Below, in pieces: positions 31,966-40,655 of a stretch of DNA of 64,000 nucleotides; the stretch's first letter is position 1, and the number at the start of each line of letters is the position of its first letter. The stretch is from NCBI GenBank assembly GCA_038561985.1, contig CP073276.1, forward strand, positions 744,001 to 808,000. The letters are read 5' to 3'. The notes below the pieces were generated by a model, which was not told the DNA's origin, ran no database searches, and worked only from the letters and a program-made list of their open reading frames with translations. Source of the stretch: Petrimonas sulfuriphila. GTDB lineage: Bacteria > Bacteroidota > Bacteroidia > Bacteroidales > Dysgonomonadaceae. The translations under genes were made by a program, and so were the position numbers.

Positions 31966-33093
31966 ATGAAATACTTCTTAATAGCCGGCGAAGCATCGGG
32001 CGACCTACACGCATCCAACCTGATGAAGTCGATCAAACAGTTGGACAAGGAAGCCGATTTCCGGTTTTTCGGAGGTGATCTTATGGCCGTCCAGGGAGGA
32101 ACACTGGTTAAGCATTACCGTGAAATGGCATTTATGGGAATTGTCCCGGTTGTTATGAATGCGAAAACCATTCTTAACAACCTGCAACTCTGTCAAAAGG
32201 AGATCGCCGGCTATCAGCCGGACGCGGTTATCCTGGTTGATTATCCGGGATTCAACCTAAAGATGGCTAGGTTTGTAAAGGCTCGATTGAACATTCCCGT
32301 CTTCTATTACATCTCACCTAAAGTATGGGCATGGAAAGAGTATCGGGTTAAATCGTTCAAGAAATATGTGGATGAGATGCTTTGTATCCTGCCCTTTGAA
32401 GTAGATTTCTACGAAAAACACGATTACCGGGTCCATTACGTCGGAAATCCGTCGGTGGATGAGATCGACGCGCGCGAGTATAAAGATGAAACGTTTGCCG
32501 AGTTCATTGCGGCCAACACACTTCCCGACCGTCCGATTATCGCACTGCTTGCAGGAAGCAGGAAACAGGAAATATCCAGCAACCTGCCACCTATGCTGCA
32601 AGCAGTAAAAGGATTCGACGATTACCAACTGGTAGTTGCAGGGGCACCCGGTATTGAACCTGATTTTTACGATAAGTTCACCCAAGGATTTCCGCTGAGG
32701 GTTTTGTTCCACCAAACGTACCGCATTCTCGCCCAGTCACAGGCAGCGTTGGTTACCTCCGGGACGGCCACCCTGGAGACGGCGTTGCTGAACATTCCTC
32801 AAGTAGTTTGTTACCGTACGTCGATGCCGCGGCTATCATACTGGGCCTTCAAAAACATCCTGCACACACCCTATATCTCATTGGTGAACCTTATTTGTGG
32901 CAGAGAAGTTGTGACGGAACTCTTCGCCAAGTTTTTCACCGTTGACAACATCCGAAAAGAACTTACCCAACTTCTCCACGTGAAGAACTACCGAAAAAAC
33001 ATGCTGGACAATTACGCGGAAATGCGGCGGATACTGGGCGGAACCGGTGCTGCGGACCGTGCAGCGGAAACAATATTGAATAAGCTCAGGTGA
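31966..33093 (+). CDS. lpxB: Lipid-A-disaccharide synthase
   Basis: Condenses UDP-2,3-diacylglucosamine with lipid X to make the lipid A disaccharide, at the inner membrane. The 375-residue GT19 enzyme has the N-terminal YFLIAGEASGDLHASNLMKS, YQPDAVILVDYPGFNLK, YYISPKVWAWKEYR and LALLAGSRKQEIS-type stretches, and the late AALVTSGTATLETAL. It shows that the organism makes lipopolysaccharide. It begins four nt after surE. Confidence 0.96.
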   Translation: MKYFLIAGEASGDLHASNLMKSIKQLDKEADFRFFGGDLMAVQGGTLVKHYREMAFMGIVPVVMNAKTILNNLQLCQKEIAGYQPDAVILVDYPGFNLKMARFVKARLNIPVFYYISPKVWAWKEYRVKSFKKYVDEMLCILPFEVDFYEKHDYRVHYVGNPSVDEIDAREYKDETFAEFIAANTLPDRPIIALLAGSRKQEISSNLPPMLQAVKGFDDYQLVVAGAPGIEPDFYDKFTQGFPLRVLFHQTYRILAQSQAALVTSGTATLETALLNIPQVVCYRTSMPRLSYWAFKNILHTPYISLVNLICGREVVTELFAKFFTVDNIRKELTQLLHVKNYRKNMLDNYAEMRRILGGTGAADRAAETILNKLR

Positions 33094-33200
33094 ATCGATT
33101 TTCTGTTGGCATACTGAAAATATTCTTTCCAAAATCTTCACTTTTTAATCCTTTTTTGTTTCCTTTGTATCGGAACTAATGTAAGAAAATCAGAAACAGT

Positions 33201-34223
33201 ATGAAAATTGGAATTCTCACTTCCGGTGGTGACTGTCCCGGAATTAATGCGACCATACGAGGCGTTGGAAAAACAGCCATTAACAATTACGGAATGAAGG
33301 TAATCGGCATTCAGAATGGATTTTCCGGACTGCTTTACAAGGACGTTATTGACCTTTCCGATGCATCGCTCTCTGGGATTCTTAATCTGGGAGGAACCAT
33401 TCTTGGGACCGCACGCGAAAAGGTGTTCCGTAAAAAAATCACATCACCCGACGAAAAAGACCAGGAAGAGATAAAAAAATGCTACCACGAATTGGGCCTC
33501 GACTGCCTGGTTTGTATTGGAGGAAACGGCACACAAAAAACCACTTGGATGCTTTCTGAATTGGGGCTGAATGTAGTAGGAATTCCTAAAACCATCGATA
33601 ATGATGTGTACGGAACCGATGTCACTTTCGGGTTCGACACCGCTGTCAATATTGCTACGGATGCTATCGACCGCCTGCATTCCACGGCAAGTTCCCATCG
33701 TCGTGTAATGGTTATTGAACTTATGGGGCACCATGCCGGCTGGATTACACTGTATGCTGGAATGGCCGGGGGAGCCGATATCATTCTACTTCCCGAACTT
33801 GGTTACAACATGAAAGTAATTATCGACAAGATAAAAAAGAGAATGGAAATGGGGAAAGCCTATTCCATTGTGGCTGTTGCCGAGGGAATTGAAATACAAG
33901 GAAGCAGCGAAAGGCCTGCTATGTATTTCGCCAGAGAAATTGAAAGGCAAACCGGATTTGAAACTCGCGAAACCGTCCTCGGATACATTCAGCGCGGAGG
34001 TTCACCGTCTCCCGCAGACCGTAATTTAGGCACTTTGCTCGGCGGCCATGCAGCACAACTCATTCACGAAGGGAAGTTCGGACGTATGGTTGCACAGATC
34101 AAAAATAAAATAGATGACGTACCTTTAGAAGAAGTTGCGGGCAAACTTCGCCTGGTAACTGTGGATACTCCTTTGGTACAACAGGGAAGAAGGATGGGTA
34201 TTTCATTCGGCGTCTGGGTATAA
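33201..34223 (+). CDS. pfkA: 6-phosphofructokinase (mosaic group III-like active site)
   Basis: Phosphorylates fructose 6-phosphate in glycolysis. A 340-residue enzyme starting ILTSGGDCPGINATIRG. Two positions that discriminate phosphoryl donors are informative. GGNGT (107-111) has Gly110 where ATP-type enzymes have Gly and PPi-type have Asp. PKTIDND (129-135) has Lys130 where ATP-type enzymes usually have Gly and PPi-type have Lys. The Gly/Lys mix is found in group III enzymes, so ATP is more likely but pyrophosphate cannot be ruled out. The catalytic TIDND Asp and the MGHHAGWI and RGG motifs are intact. It is convergent with rnc. Confidence 0.93.
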   Translation: MKIGILTSGGDCPGINATIRGVGKTAINNYGMKVIGIQNGFSGLLYKDVIDLSDASLSGILNLGGTILGTAREKVFRKKITSPDEKDQEEIKKCYHELGLDCLVCIGGNGTQKTTWMLSELGLNVVGIPKTIDNDVYGTDVTFGFDTAVNIATDAIDRLHSTASSHRRVMVIELMGHHAGWITLYAGMAGGADIILLPELGYNMKVIIDKIKKRMEMGKAYSIVAVAEGIEIQGSSERPAMYFAREIERQTGFETRETVLGYIQRGGSPSPADRNLGTLLGGHAAQLIHEGKFGRMVAQIKNKIDDVPLEEVAGKLRLVTVDTPLVQQGRRMGISFGVWV

Positions 34224-34231
34224 GCTGGACA

Positions 34232-35053
34232 TTAGATTTCTATCTGCACGTTCTCTTCCTCCTGCCCGGAAGTTTCTGAAGACTCACTATTCCCTTTCTC
34301 GAAAAGTTTTTCCAGAAGTTCATTATCGTTCCGCAGCTTCTTGATGGCTTTCTTTGCTGCCTTCTGATGCGATTCTTTTTTGGAATACCCTTTTCCTGAA
34401 CCCAGATCCATCCCACCGACAATAACCCTCGATTCAAAAATAGGATTGTTTTGCTCATCGTAGGAAGAGTCGGTCACCTCAAACCCTACGTCAATTTTGT
34501 ATTTTTGTCCCCACTCTATCAGACGCGACTTAAAGTCTACCTCACTTTTCAATACGGTATCGATATTGATGTGTTGCTTAATGAGCGTTTCAAAAACAAA
34601 ACTTTTCGCTACGCGGTAACCCTGATCAAGATAGATCGCTCCAATCAGTGCTTCGAGGGCATCTCCGTAGATATTGGTGTTGTGAGCAAGATTGCGGGTG
34701 GATGAAGTGATGATTTTATCGATCCCTATTTCAATAGCAATTTTGTTCAGCGTTTCACGTTGAACAATCCTCGAGCGGGTACTGGTAAGGAATCCCTCTT
34801 TTTTATTCTCGAATTTTTTGTACAAAATATCGGCTACAATGGCATCAAGAATGGCATCACCCAGAAATTCGAGCCGTTCATTATTAACCCATTTTCCTGA
34901 ATTTGAGCGAATTGATGATGATCTGTGTGTCAATGCTTCCTGGTACAGATCAATTCTATCGGGATAAAATCCCAACATCCTGTAAAATGAAAAGTAGGGT
35001 TCTTTTCCTTTGTGAGGAATTGCCCTTACTTTTCGCATAAATTTTCTTAACAC
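34232..35053 (-). CDS. rnc: Ribonuclease III
   Basis: Cuts double-stranded RNA, mainly rRNA precursors and structured mRNAs. A 273-residue protein with the catalytic signature NERLEFLGDAILDAIVADILY (about residues 57-77), further Glu/Asp in DALEALIGAIYLDQGY, and a C-terminal dsRNA-binding domain (about 173-250, with GKGYSKKESHQKAAKKAI). The C-terminal tail is acidic (SSETSGQEEEN). It starts one nt after fabF stops, so it is translated from the acpP-fabF-rnc transcript. That operon is typical of Bacteroidota. Confidence 0.96.
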   Translation of the reverse strand: MLRKFMRKVRAIPHKGKEPYFSFYRMLGFYPDRIDLYQEALTHRSSSIRSNSGKWVNNERLEFLGDAILDAIVADILYKKFENKKEGFLTSTRSRIVQRETLNKIAIEIGIDKIITSSTRNLAHNTNIYGDALEALIGAIYLDQGYRVAKSFVFETLIKQHINIDTVLKSEVDFKSRLIEWGQKYKIDVGFEVTDSSYDEQNNPIFESRVIVGGMDLGSGKGYSKKESHQKAAKKAIKKLRNDNELLEKLFEKGNSESSETSGQEEENVQIEI

Positions 35054-35054
35054 A

Positions 35055-36317
35055 TTACTTGTTGAATTTCTTAAGGATTACGCTTGCGTTATGGCCTCCA
35101 AAGCCAAAAGTATTCGATAGAACAGCTCTTAACTCGCGTTTTTGAGCTTTGTTGAATGTGAAGTTAAGATTATAATCGATTTCCGGATCCTCGTCGCCTT
35201 CAGTAAAATTGATTGTTGGTGGAACGATTTGGTTCTCAATGGATAGAGCACAAAACATTGCTTCCAGTGAACCGGCAGCACCCAACAAGTGTCCCGTCAT
35301 CGACTTGGTTGCACTGATGTTTAGCTTGTAACTGTGTTCTCCAAAAACCTCCTTTATGGCTTTTACTTCCGAAATATCGCCTACCGGCGTAGATGTTCCG
35401 TGGACATTGATGTAATCTATATCTTCGGGTTGCATTTGTGCATCCTCCAAGGCGTTGTACATTACCAGTTTGGCTCCCAAACCGTCGGGATGGGAAGCCG
35501 TGATGTGGTGAGCATCGGCCGACATGCCGGCACCAGCTACTTCGGCGTAGATATGCGCGCCACGTGCAAGAGCGTGTTCCAGCTCTTCGAGAATCAGGCT
35601 CGAAGAACCTTCTCCCATGACAAATCCGTCCCGGCTGGCGCTAAAAGGGCGTGAAGCCGTTTCAGGCGAATCGTTACGGGTAGAAAGTGCATGCATTGCG
35701 TTAAATCCGCCCACTGCTGAGGCGCTGATGGTCGCTTCAGCACCACCGGTAACAATAACATTTGCCTTATTCAGTCGGATGAGATTAAAAGCATCGGCGA
35801 TGGCATTTGTAGAAGATGCGCATGCCGAAACGGTTGCGTAATTAGGACCTCTCAGTCCGTAAATCATAGAGATATGCCCGGCGGCAATATCGGCTATCAT
35901 TTTCGGAATGAAAAATGGATTGAATCGAGGGCCTTTATCTTGCGTAAGATAATAATTACCAACCTCTTCCTCAAAAGTTTTGATACCTCCAATTCCGGCA
36001 GAGAAGATAACTCCGATACGGTTGGTGTCTTCTTTTTCCAAATCAAGTCCTGAGTTCTCTATCGCCTCTTTCGCTGCTTTCAGGGCAAGCTGAGAATAAC
36101 GGTCGAATCTCCGGGCCTCCTTCCTGTCAAAAAGCTCGTAGGGATCAAAATTTTTTACCTCACAGGCAAATTGTGTCTTGAACAAAGATGCATCGAAAAG
36201 AGTAATAGGTCCGGCCCCGCTTTTTCCCGCTACGGTATTTTCCCATGTTGTTTTAACATCATTTCCCAACGGTGTTACAGCTCCCAGACCTGTTACTACT
36301 ACTCTTTTTAATTCCAT
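35055..36317 (-). CDS. fabF: Beta-ketoacyl-ACP synthase II
   Basis: Elongates acyl-ACP with malonyl-ACP in fatty acid synthesis. A 420-residue condensing enzyme starting RVVVTGLGAVTPLGNDVKTTW. The active-site Cys lies in YATVSACASSTNAIADAF. The two His residues are in NVHGTSTPVGD and KSMTGHLLGAAGS, and the C-terminus has LSNTFGFGGHNASVILKKF. It sits directly between acpP (20 nt upstream) and rnc, which is the common Bacteroidota order. Confidence 0.97.
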   Translation of the reverse strand: MELKRVVVTGLGAVTPLGNDVKTTWENTVAGKSGAGPITLFDASLFKTQFACEVKNFDPYELFDRKEARRFDRYSQLALKAAKEAIENSGLDLEKEDTNRIGVIFSAGIGGIKTFEEEVGNYYLTQDKGPRFNPFFIPKMIADIAAGHISMIYGLRGPNYATVSACASSTNAIADAFNLIRLNKANVIVTGGAEATISASAVGGFNAMHALSTRNDSPETASRPFSASRDGFVMGEGSSSLILEELEHALARGAHIYAEVAGAGMSADAHHITASHPDGLGAKLVMYNALEDAQMQPEDIDYINVHGTSTPVGDISEVKAIKEVFGEHSYKLNISATKSMTGHLLGAAGSLEAMFCALSIENQIVPPTINFTEGDEDPEIDYNLNFTFNKAQKRELRAVLSNTFGFGGHNASVILKKFNK

Positions 36318-36337
36318 GAATTTTACTTGTGGATTTT

Positions 36338-36574
36338 TTATTTAGCGTGTTGCTCAACGTAAGCAATAGCATCACCTACCGTAGAAATTTTCTCAGCTTG
36401 ATCGTCCGGAATGGAGATATTGAATTCTTTTTCGAATTCCATGATCAACTCAACAGTGTCAAGTGAATCAGCTCCCAAATCATTGGTAAAGCTGGCAGTT
36501 TCTGTTACTTCAGACTCTTCAACACCTAATTTATCGACAATGATCGATTTTACTCTTTGTGCTACTTCAGACAT
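36338..36574 (-). CDS. acpP: Acyl carrier protein
   Basis: A 78-residue acidic carrier protein. The phosphopantetheine attachment site is Ser39 in [16 protein letters not shown]. It carries growing acyl chains for fatty acid and lipid A synthesis. It heads the acpP-fabF-rnc operon. The 160-bp divergent region to purN is AT-rich, and its minus strand has a TTACTTTGC box that only partly matches the -7 consensus. Confidence 0.97.
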   Translation of the reverse strand: MSEVAQRVKSIIVDKLGVEESEVTETASFTNDLGADSLDTVELIMEFEKEFNISIPDDQAEKISTVGDAIAYVEQHAK

Positions 36575-36733
36575 AACTTTTTATTAATTAAATTAGTAAA
36601 TAAAAGATATTTTCTTTTTAATTTTGTGGATGCAAAGTAAATCAATTTTTCTTTAACCACACAATTTTTCAATCAATAAATTCAAAAATAATGCACATTT
36701 ACCGTTTTTTTGTGCAAAACACACACCTGTTTT

Positions 36734-37309
36734 ATGAAGAGAATAGCCATATTTGCCTCGGGTAGCGGATCAAACGCTGAAAATATTGTCCGGTATTTTT
36801 CCGGTAACGACGAAATTGAAATAGCGTTGATTCTTTCCAACAAAAAAGAAGCTTTTGTGCACGAACGGGCTAAAAATCTGGGGGTTCCGTCTTATACCTT
36901 TTCCAAAACGGAATTTGACGAAGCGGAGTTGATTTTGGAAACGTTGCAACAGTATAACATCGATTTCATCGTGTTAGCGGGTTATCTGCTAAAAGTGTCT
37001 GCCCCGCTTCTGAAAGCTTTCCCCAACAGGATAATCAATATTCATCCGGCTTTGCTCCCCAAGTATGGAGGGAAAGGGATGTACGGCGACCGCGTTCACC
37101 GAGCAGTAATGGAGGCCGGTGAAAAGGAATCGGGGATATCCATACATTATGTTAACGAGCACTACGATGAAGGCGATATAATTTTCCAAGCTTCCTGCGA
37201 AGTACTTCCCGGCGACACTCCCGGCGATATTGCCCAAAGAGTACACCAGCTGGAATACAAACATTTTCCTGAAGTCATCGAGAAGATTGTCCGGCGTAAA
37301 TTCAATTAG
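36734..37309 (+). CDS. purN: Phosphoribosylglycinamide formyltransferase
   Basis: The 10-formyl-THF dependent third step of purine synthesis. From ATG 36734 (191 residues) the protein starts MKRIAIFASGSGSNAENIVRYF. The catalytic stretch is IINIHPALLPKYGGKGMYGDRVHRAV, with Asn and His of the motif intact, and SGISIHYVNEHYDEGDIIFQ supplies the Asp. The upstream eight codons in frame do not look like a protein start. It is divergent from acpP, and the IS30 element is inserted about 40-100 bp after its stop. Confidence 0.95.
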   Translation: MKRIAIFASGSGSNAENIVRYFSGNDEIEIALILSNKKEAFVHERAKNLGVPSYTFSKTEFDEAELILETLQQYNIDFIVLAGYLLKVSAPLLKAFPNRIINIHPALLPKYGGKGMYGDRVHRAVMEAGEKESGISIHYVNEHYDEGDIIFQASCEVLPGDTPGDIAQRVHQLEYKHFPEVIEKIVRRKFN

Positions 37310-37348
37310 TAAATGCAACTAAATATCATTTATTAATGGTCAAAAAGA

Positions 37349-37376
37349 TTCCCAAGGGAACGCGTTCCCTTGGGAA
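37349..37376. repeat. Perfect 28-bp palindrome beside the IS30 element
   Basis: TTCCCAAGGGAACG followed by its exact reverse complement, centred on CGCG at 37361-37364. It lies 40 nt after the purN stop and 31 nt before the transposase ATG. There is no T run after it, so it is not an ordinary terminator. It might be a preferred insertion target of the IS, part of its left end, or a hairpin that blocks read-through into the transposase. Confidence 0.9.
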
Positions 37377-38395
37377 AGTTGGCCAAAATGTTTATAATAG
37401 TTGTATTATGAAAAAATTTAAACAATTGACCGTAGAGCGAAGATACCAAATATCAGCTCTACTTCAAAGGGGAAGTACACAAAAACAGATTGCAGGGATT
37501 GTAGGAGTATCGGAATCAACCATAAGTCGGGAGTTGTCCCGCAATAAAGCCAAGCGTGGGAAGTATTCTGCGGCTCGCGCTCAAATGCTTGCCGATGAAC
37601 GCAAGGAACGCTTCAAGCGCAAGCGTAGCTTCAGTTCATCCATGCAGCGGTTCATTGACAAAAAACTACGGGAAGAACAGTGGTCTCCCGAACAGATTAA
37701 CGGCTATTGCAAAGTCAACGGCATTGAGATGGTAAGCGTGGAAAGGATTTATCAGCACATTCGCAAAGACAAGGCGCAAGGAGGAGATTTATACACTTTC
37801 TTACGCCACAAGCTCAAGCACAGAAGACGCCCGGTATCGGATACCCGGGTACACATTAAAGACAGGGTGGGGATTGAACACCGACCGGCAATCGTAGACC
37901 AGAAAAAACGATTTGGAGATTTGGAAATCGATACCGTAATCGGCAAAGACGGCAAGGGTGCCATCTTAACCATCGTGGAGCGAACCAAGGCGTTTGTGCT
38001 AATGGAAAAATTGGAAAAGGGGAAGAATGCCGAGGCAGTAAAGGAGACTGTCATCCGTCTGTTAATGCCTTATAAAGGAAAGATTCACACCATAACATCC
38101 GATAACGGCAAGGAGTTTGCAGAACACAAAGCCATTGCAAGCGCTTTGGATATTGATTTTTACTTTGCCAATCCATACAGTTCCTGGGAAAGAGGATTGA
38201 ACGAATACACCAATAAACTCGTACGCCAATACATCCCGAAAGGAACTGACTTTAATGATGTTAATAGTGAAAAAGTGAAGGAGATACAATACAAATTAAA
38301 CCGAAGACCAAGAAAAAAATTGAACTATAAAACACCGGCTCAATTATTTTTTGCATCTTTGGAAAATAAAATTGCATTTGCGAGTTGAATCTACG
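37377..38395 (+). mobile_element. IS30-family insertion sequence (ends not resolved)
   Basis: About 1 kb containing one transposase gene, between purN and tRNA-Leu. I could not delimit terminal inverted repeats with confidence. A left candidate begins TTGGCCAAAATG (37379-37390) and a weakly matching right candidate overlaps the transposase stop region. No target duplication could be seen. The given limits are therefore approximate. Confidence 0.6.
37408..38388 (+). CDS. IS30-family transposase
   Basis: From ATG 37408 (326 residues). The N-terminal HTH is FKQLTVERRYQISALLQRG plus IAGIVGVSESTISRELSRN. The DDE core follows: Asp in DLEIDTVIGKDGKGA, Asp in ITSDNGKEF, and Glu in SSWERGLNEYTNKLVRQYIPKG. 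The C-terminus is rich in Arg/Lys (KLNRRPRKKLNYKTP). All three catalytic positions are intact and the frame is unbroken, so the element may be active. A longer frame open from 37336 runs through the palindrome and is not convincing as coding. Confidence 0.95.
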   Translation: MKKFKQLTVERRYQISALLQRGSTQKQIAGIVGVSESTISRELSRNKAKRGKYSAARAQMLADERKERFKRKRSFSSSMQRFIDKKLREEQWSPEQINGYCKVNGIEMVSVERIYQHIRKDKAQGGDLYTFLRHKLKHRRRPVSDTRVHIKDRVGIEHRPAIVDQKKRFGDLEIDTVIGKDGKGAILTIVERTKAFVLMEKLEKGKNAEAVKETVIRLLMPYKGKIHTITSDNGKEFAEHKAIASALDIDFYFANPYSSWERGLNEYTNKLVRQYIPKGTDFNDVNSEKVKEIQYKLNRRPRKKLNYKTPAQLFFASLENKIAFAS

Positions 38396-38442
38396 CGGAA
38401 GAAATAACTTCGACAAAAGCCACAAAAAATAAAAATTAATAT

Positions 38443-38450
38443 TAACTTTG
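38443..38450 (+). promoter_or_regulatory. -7 box of tRNA-Leu
   Basis: TAACTTTG followed by C matches TAnnTTTG, 24 nt upstream of the tRNA. The expected -33 region (about 38420) has no TTTG. If the IS right end lies near 38395, the insertion may have replaced sequence further up. Confidence 0.55.
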
Positions 38451-38473
38451 CACTCGCAAATAAAAACAGGCCT

Positions 38474-38555
38474 GCGGCTGTGGCGTAATTGGTAGCCGCG
38501 CCAGACTTAGGATCTGGTGCCGAGAGGCGTGGGGGTTCGAGTCCCTTCAGCCGCA
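38474..38555 (+). tRNA. tRNA-Leu, anticodon UAG
   Basis: The acceptor arm GCGGCTG (38474-38480) pairs with CAGCCGC (38548-38554). The anticodon stem CCAGA/TCTGG encloses the loop CTTAGGA with anticodon TAG at 38508-38510, reading CUA. A long variable arm (TGCCGAGAGGCGTG) fits the class II structure of leucine tRNA. The T arm GGGGGTTCGAGTCCC is canonical. The CCA end is not encoded in full (ACA follows). Confidence 0.97.
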
Positions 38556-38556
38556 C

Positions 38557-38594
38557 AAAAAGCTCCTTTTAGATTTCTCTGAAGGGAGTTTTTT
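38557..38594 (+). terminator. Terminator after tRNA-Leu
   Basis: CTCCTT and AAGGGAG pair with one bulged base around a loop of about 15 nt, followed by TTTTTT. It directly follows the tRNA. Confidence 0.7.
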
Positions 38595-38599
38595 CACAC

Positions 38600-39045
38600 C
38601 AGCACTCACTAAATGTCTCTGATTTACAGTGTCTTACATAGGTAATATCTTCCCCACTCCATCAATTCCATCAATCATCCCAACCTGAGTTATAAATGAA
38701 GTTAAGGTGCCAAATCGGGAATATTTCTCTCATCTATATGGATGTACACCTTTTTAACATTATAGCTATGTATTAAATGGCGTTAAAACAGGTAAATATA
38801 TCAAATAACCGTACACTGCAAAGGTAACGATTCATCGTGAAAAGTAGGATAGTAAAAACGATCTTGTCCCCGGCAGTTCTATTAATGCAAAAAAATTAAC
38901 AGCTACATTGGAACACTTAAACTTTCATTGTACGATGCAATGAAAGACCTGGAAGAAAGGGGAAATCTGGATGAACAAGAAAAGACAAAAGACCAATAAG
39001 TGTACGTATCTATTGGTATAGGACAAATAATTTATGAACAGCGGT
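38600..39045. other. Gene-poor stretch with possible decayed coding remnants
   Basis: No intact gene. One frame starting at GTG near 38837 reads about 20 codons (KSRIVKTILSPAVLLMQK). Another frame just after it, opening at about 38886, reads about 37 codons to the stop at 39000 (SYIGTLKLSLYDAMKDLEERG). They look like two pieces of a broken frame, but the level of confidence is low. The region lies next to a tRNA, a common site for integration. Confidence 0.3.
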
Positions 39046-40035
39046 CTAACTGCCTATACCTTTAAAAGCATATTTAAATACTCGAGAACCCCGTATCGAA
39101 AGAACGTTTCCATCTTTATCAACTGCAAGGGCCATAACTTGACTTTTATCAGAATCATCGGTTACAATCCATTGTTTAATAAATTTTCCCATTAAATCAA
39201 ATTTTTCAATGCGTGCAATATTACCGGCCCCCCCATTTTGTGTGCTATTATCAGCTACATAAACGAAACCATTTGCACTATCAATTGCAATTCCGCAGGG
39301 AAAAAGAAATTGACCGCCACCATTTCCTTTACTGCCCCATTTCATTATATAAGCGCCACTAGACGAAAACTTTTGTATTCTGAAATTCATGTTGTCAACC
39401 ACATAGATATTGCCTGCTTTATCAACAGCCATCTGACCATTCATACCTTGATTGGATAGGTCATTCTGATTGCTTAACATGAGTTGCCCGTCTCCAGTTC
39501 CTGTACCGCCCCATTGCATCATGAAATTGCCTGACAGATCAAATTTCTGTAATACATTTGATACATCAACAGTATAAACCCATTTATTTAACTTATCTAC
39601 AGCAATAGTCCCTGCAAAATCTACTTCCCACTTTGTTACATATAAGCCTGCTGAATTAAACTTTTGTATCCTTAGATTTTTCTCATCAGCTACGTATATA
39701 TTATTATCTCCATCAACTGCTATATATTTGGGCCAACTGAACTGTCCGTTATTGATCCCAAAAGTCCCCCATGTTGTAATTAATGTTCCCGTAGAAGCAT
39801 ATTTGCCTATTCTGTTTCCCATGAGTTCCGAGATATATACATTCCCATTACCGTCGACTGCAATACCCCACGGGATGACGTTTCCATCTGAAGTAATATT
39901 CCAGGAGCCAATTAGATCAGAATTATGAGGGTTATCCTCATCTTTATCTTTAGCCTCATCTTCTTTATTGCATCCTGAAAAGGAAGTTGCTCCTGCAATT
40001 AGTAGTCCAATGGTTACAAATTTTATGATTCTCAT
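39046..40035 (-). CDS. NHL-repeat lipoprotein
   Basis: A 329-residue exported protein. The signal sequence ends in SFSGC, a lipobox with Cys22 as acceptor, followed by an acidic linker (NKEDEAKDKDEDNPHN). The rest consists of about five to six NHL beta-propeller repeats with the pattern AVDGxGNVYISE...RIGKYASTG and IAVDGDNNIYVADEKNLRIQKF. Such propellers usually bind proteins or carbohydrates or act as lyases, so the target is unknown. It stands alone, with long non-coding flanks on both sides, which suggests an accessory gene. Confidence 0.85.
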   Translation of the reverse strand: MRIIKFVTIGLLIAGATSFSGCNKEDEAKDKDEDNPHNSDLIGSWNITSDGNVIPWGIAVDGNGNVYISELMGNRIGKYASTGTLITTWGTFGINNGQFSWPKYIAVDGDNNIYVADEKNLRIQKFNSAGLYVTKWEVDFAGTIAVDKLNKWVYTVDVSNVLQKFDLSGNFMMQWGGTGTGDGQLMLSNQNDLSNQGMNGQMAVDKAGNIYVVDNMNFRIQKFSSSGAYIMKWGSKGNGGGQFLFPCGIAIDSANGFVYVADNSTQNGGAGNIARIEKFDLMGKFIKQWIVTDDSDKSQVMALAVDKDGNVLSIRGSRVFKYAFKGIGS

Positions 40036-40655
40036 TTTGTTGTTTTTTATATATCATTATAATCCAAATAATTTCTTATATTTAATTCCCCTATTTAAAT
40101 GAATATACATGTTTCTCCGGTTACTACCTGAAACTCATGTCAGGCAACAATTGTGATGTCTATAGTATAGAAATACAGCCTGCAAGTTTAGTTATTTTTC
40201 TGATATCTTTTTTATTTTTTACTATTATTCTGGGTTAGTCGTATTAAAATAAGGTTAAATAGAAATTTTCATTACTGATAGCCCTTCACTAAGATTTAAT
40301 GAAATTTCTTCTGTAATGCAATTGGCACTTTGGTGGAAGATAAGGATTATCTCACTATCTTTACACATATTAGTAACTATTTAAAGGAGATGTGTGTACA
40401 TAACCTCTAAGTTTCACCAAATAAAGAAACCTTATAACACTTATGTACAATAGGTTATATAGTTATTGCATTATTTTTATCTTTTGGAGCCTATTATTAG
40501 CAAACGGAATAGATTTTTATTACATTTACAGGAGTCTAATGACCCAATTGTATCATGTAGTGTAATGAATATGGATCATTATGCAAGACAGTATAAAACT
40601 GTCCGTTTGCAAAGAGTGTATTTAATAAGGTAAATGAAATTAAAGATGTCCTATT
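40036..40655. other. 620-bp non-coding stretch
   Basis: An AT-rich gap between the NHL lipoprotein (minus strand) and the pirin gene (plus strand). I see no RNA gene and no frame that looks coding. A tiny six-codon frame (MCVHNL) preceded by AAAGGAG starts at 40392, and a short palindrome AGATAAGGATTATCT lies at 40338-40352. Neither can be assigned a role. Confidence 0.4.

Noticed and set aside
37336-37407. N-terminal extension of the transposase frame through the palindrome
   Set aside because: It translates the 28-bp palindrome and the flank without start signals. The HTH begins at the ATG at 37408, the usual start of the family.
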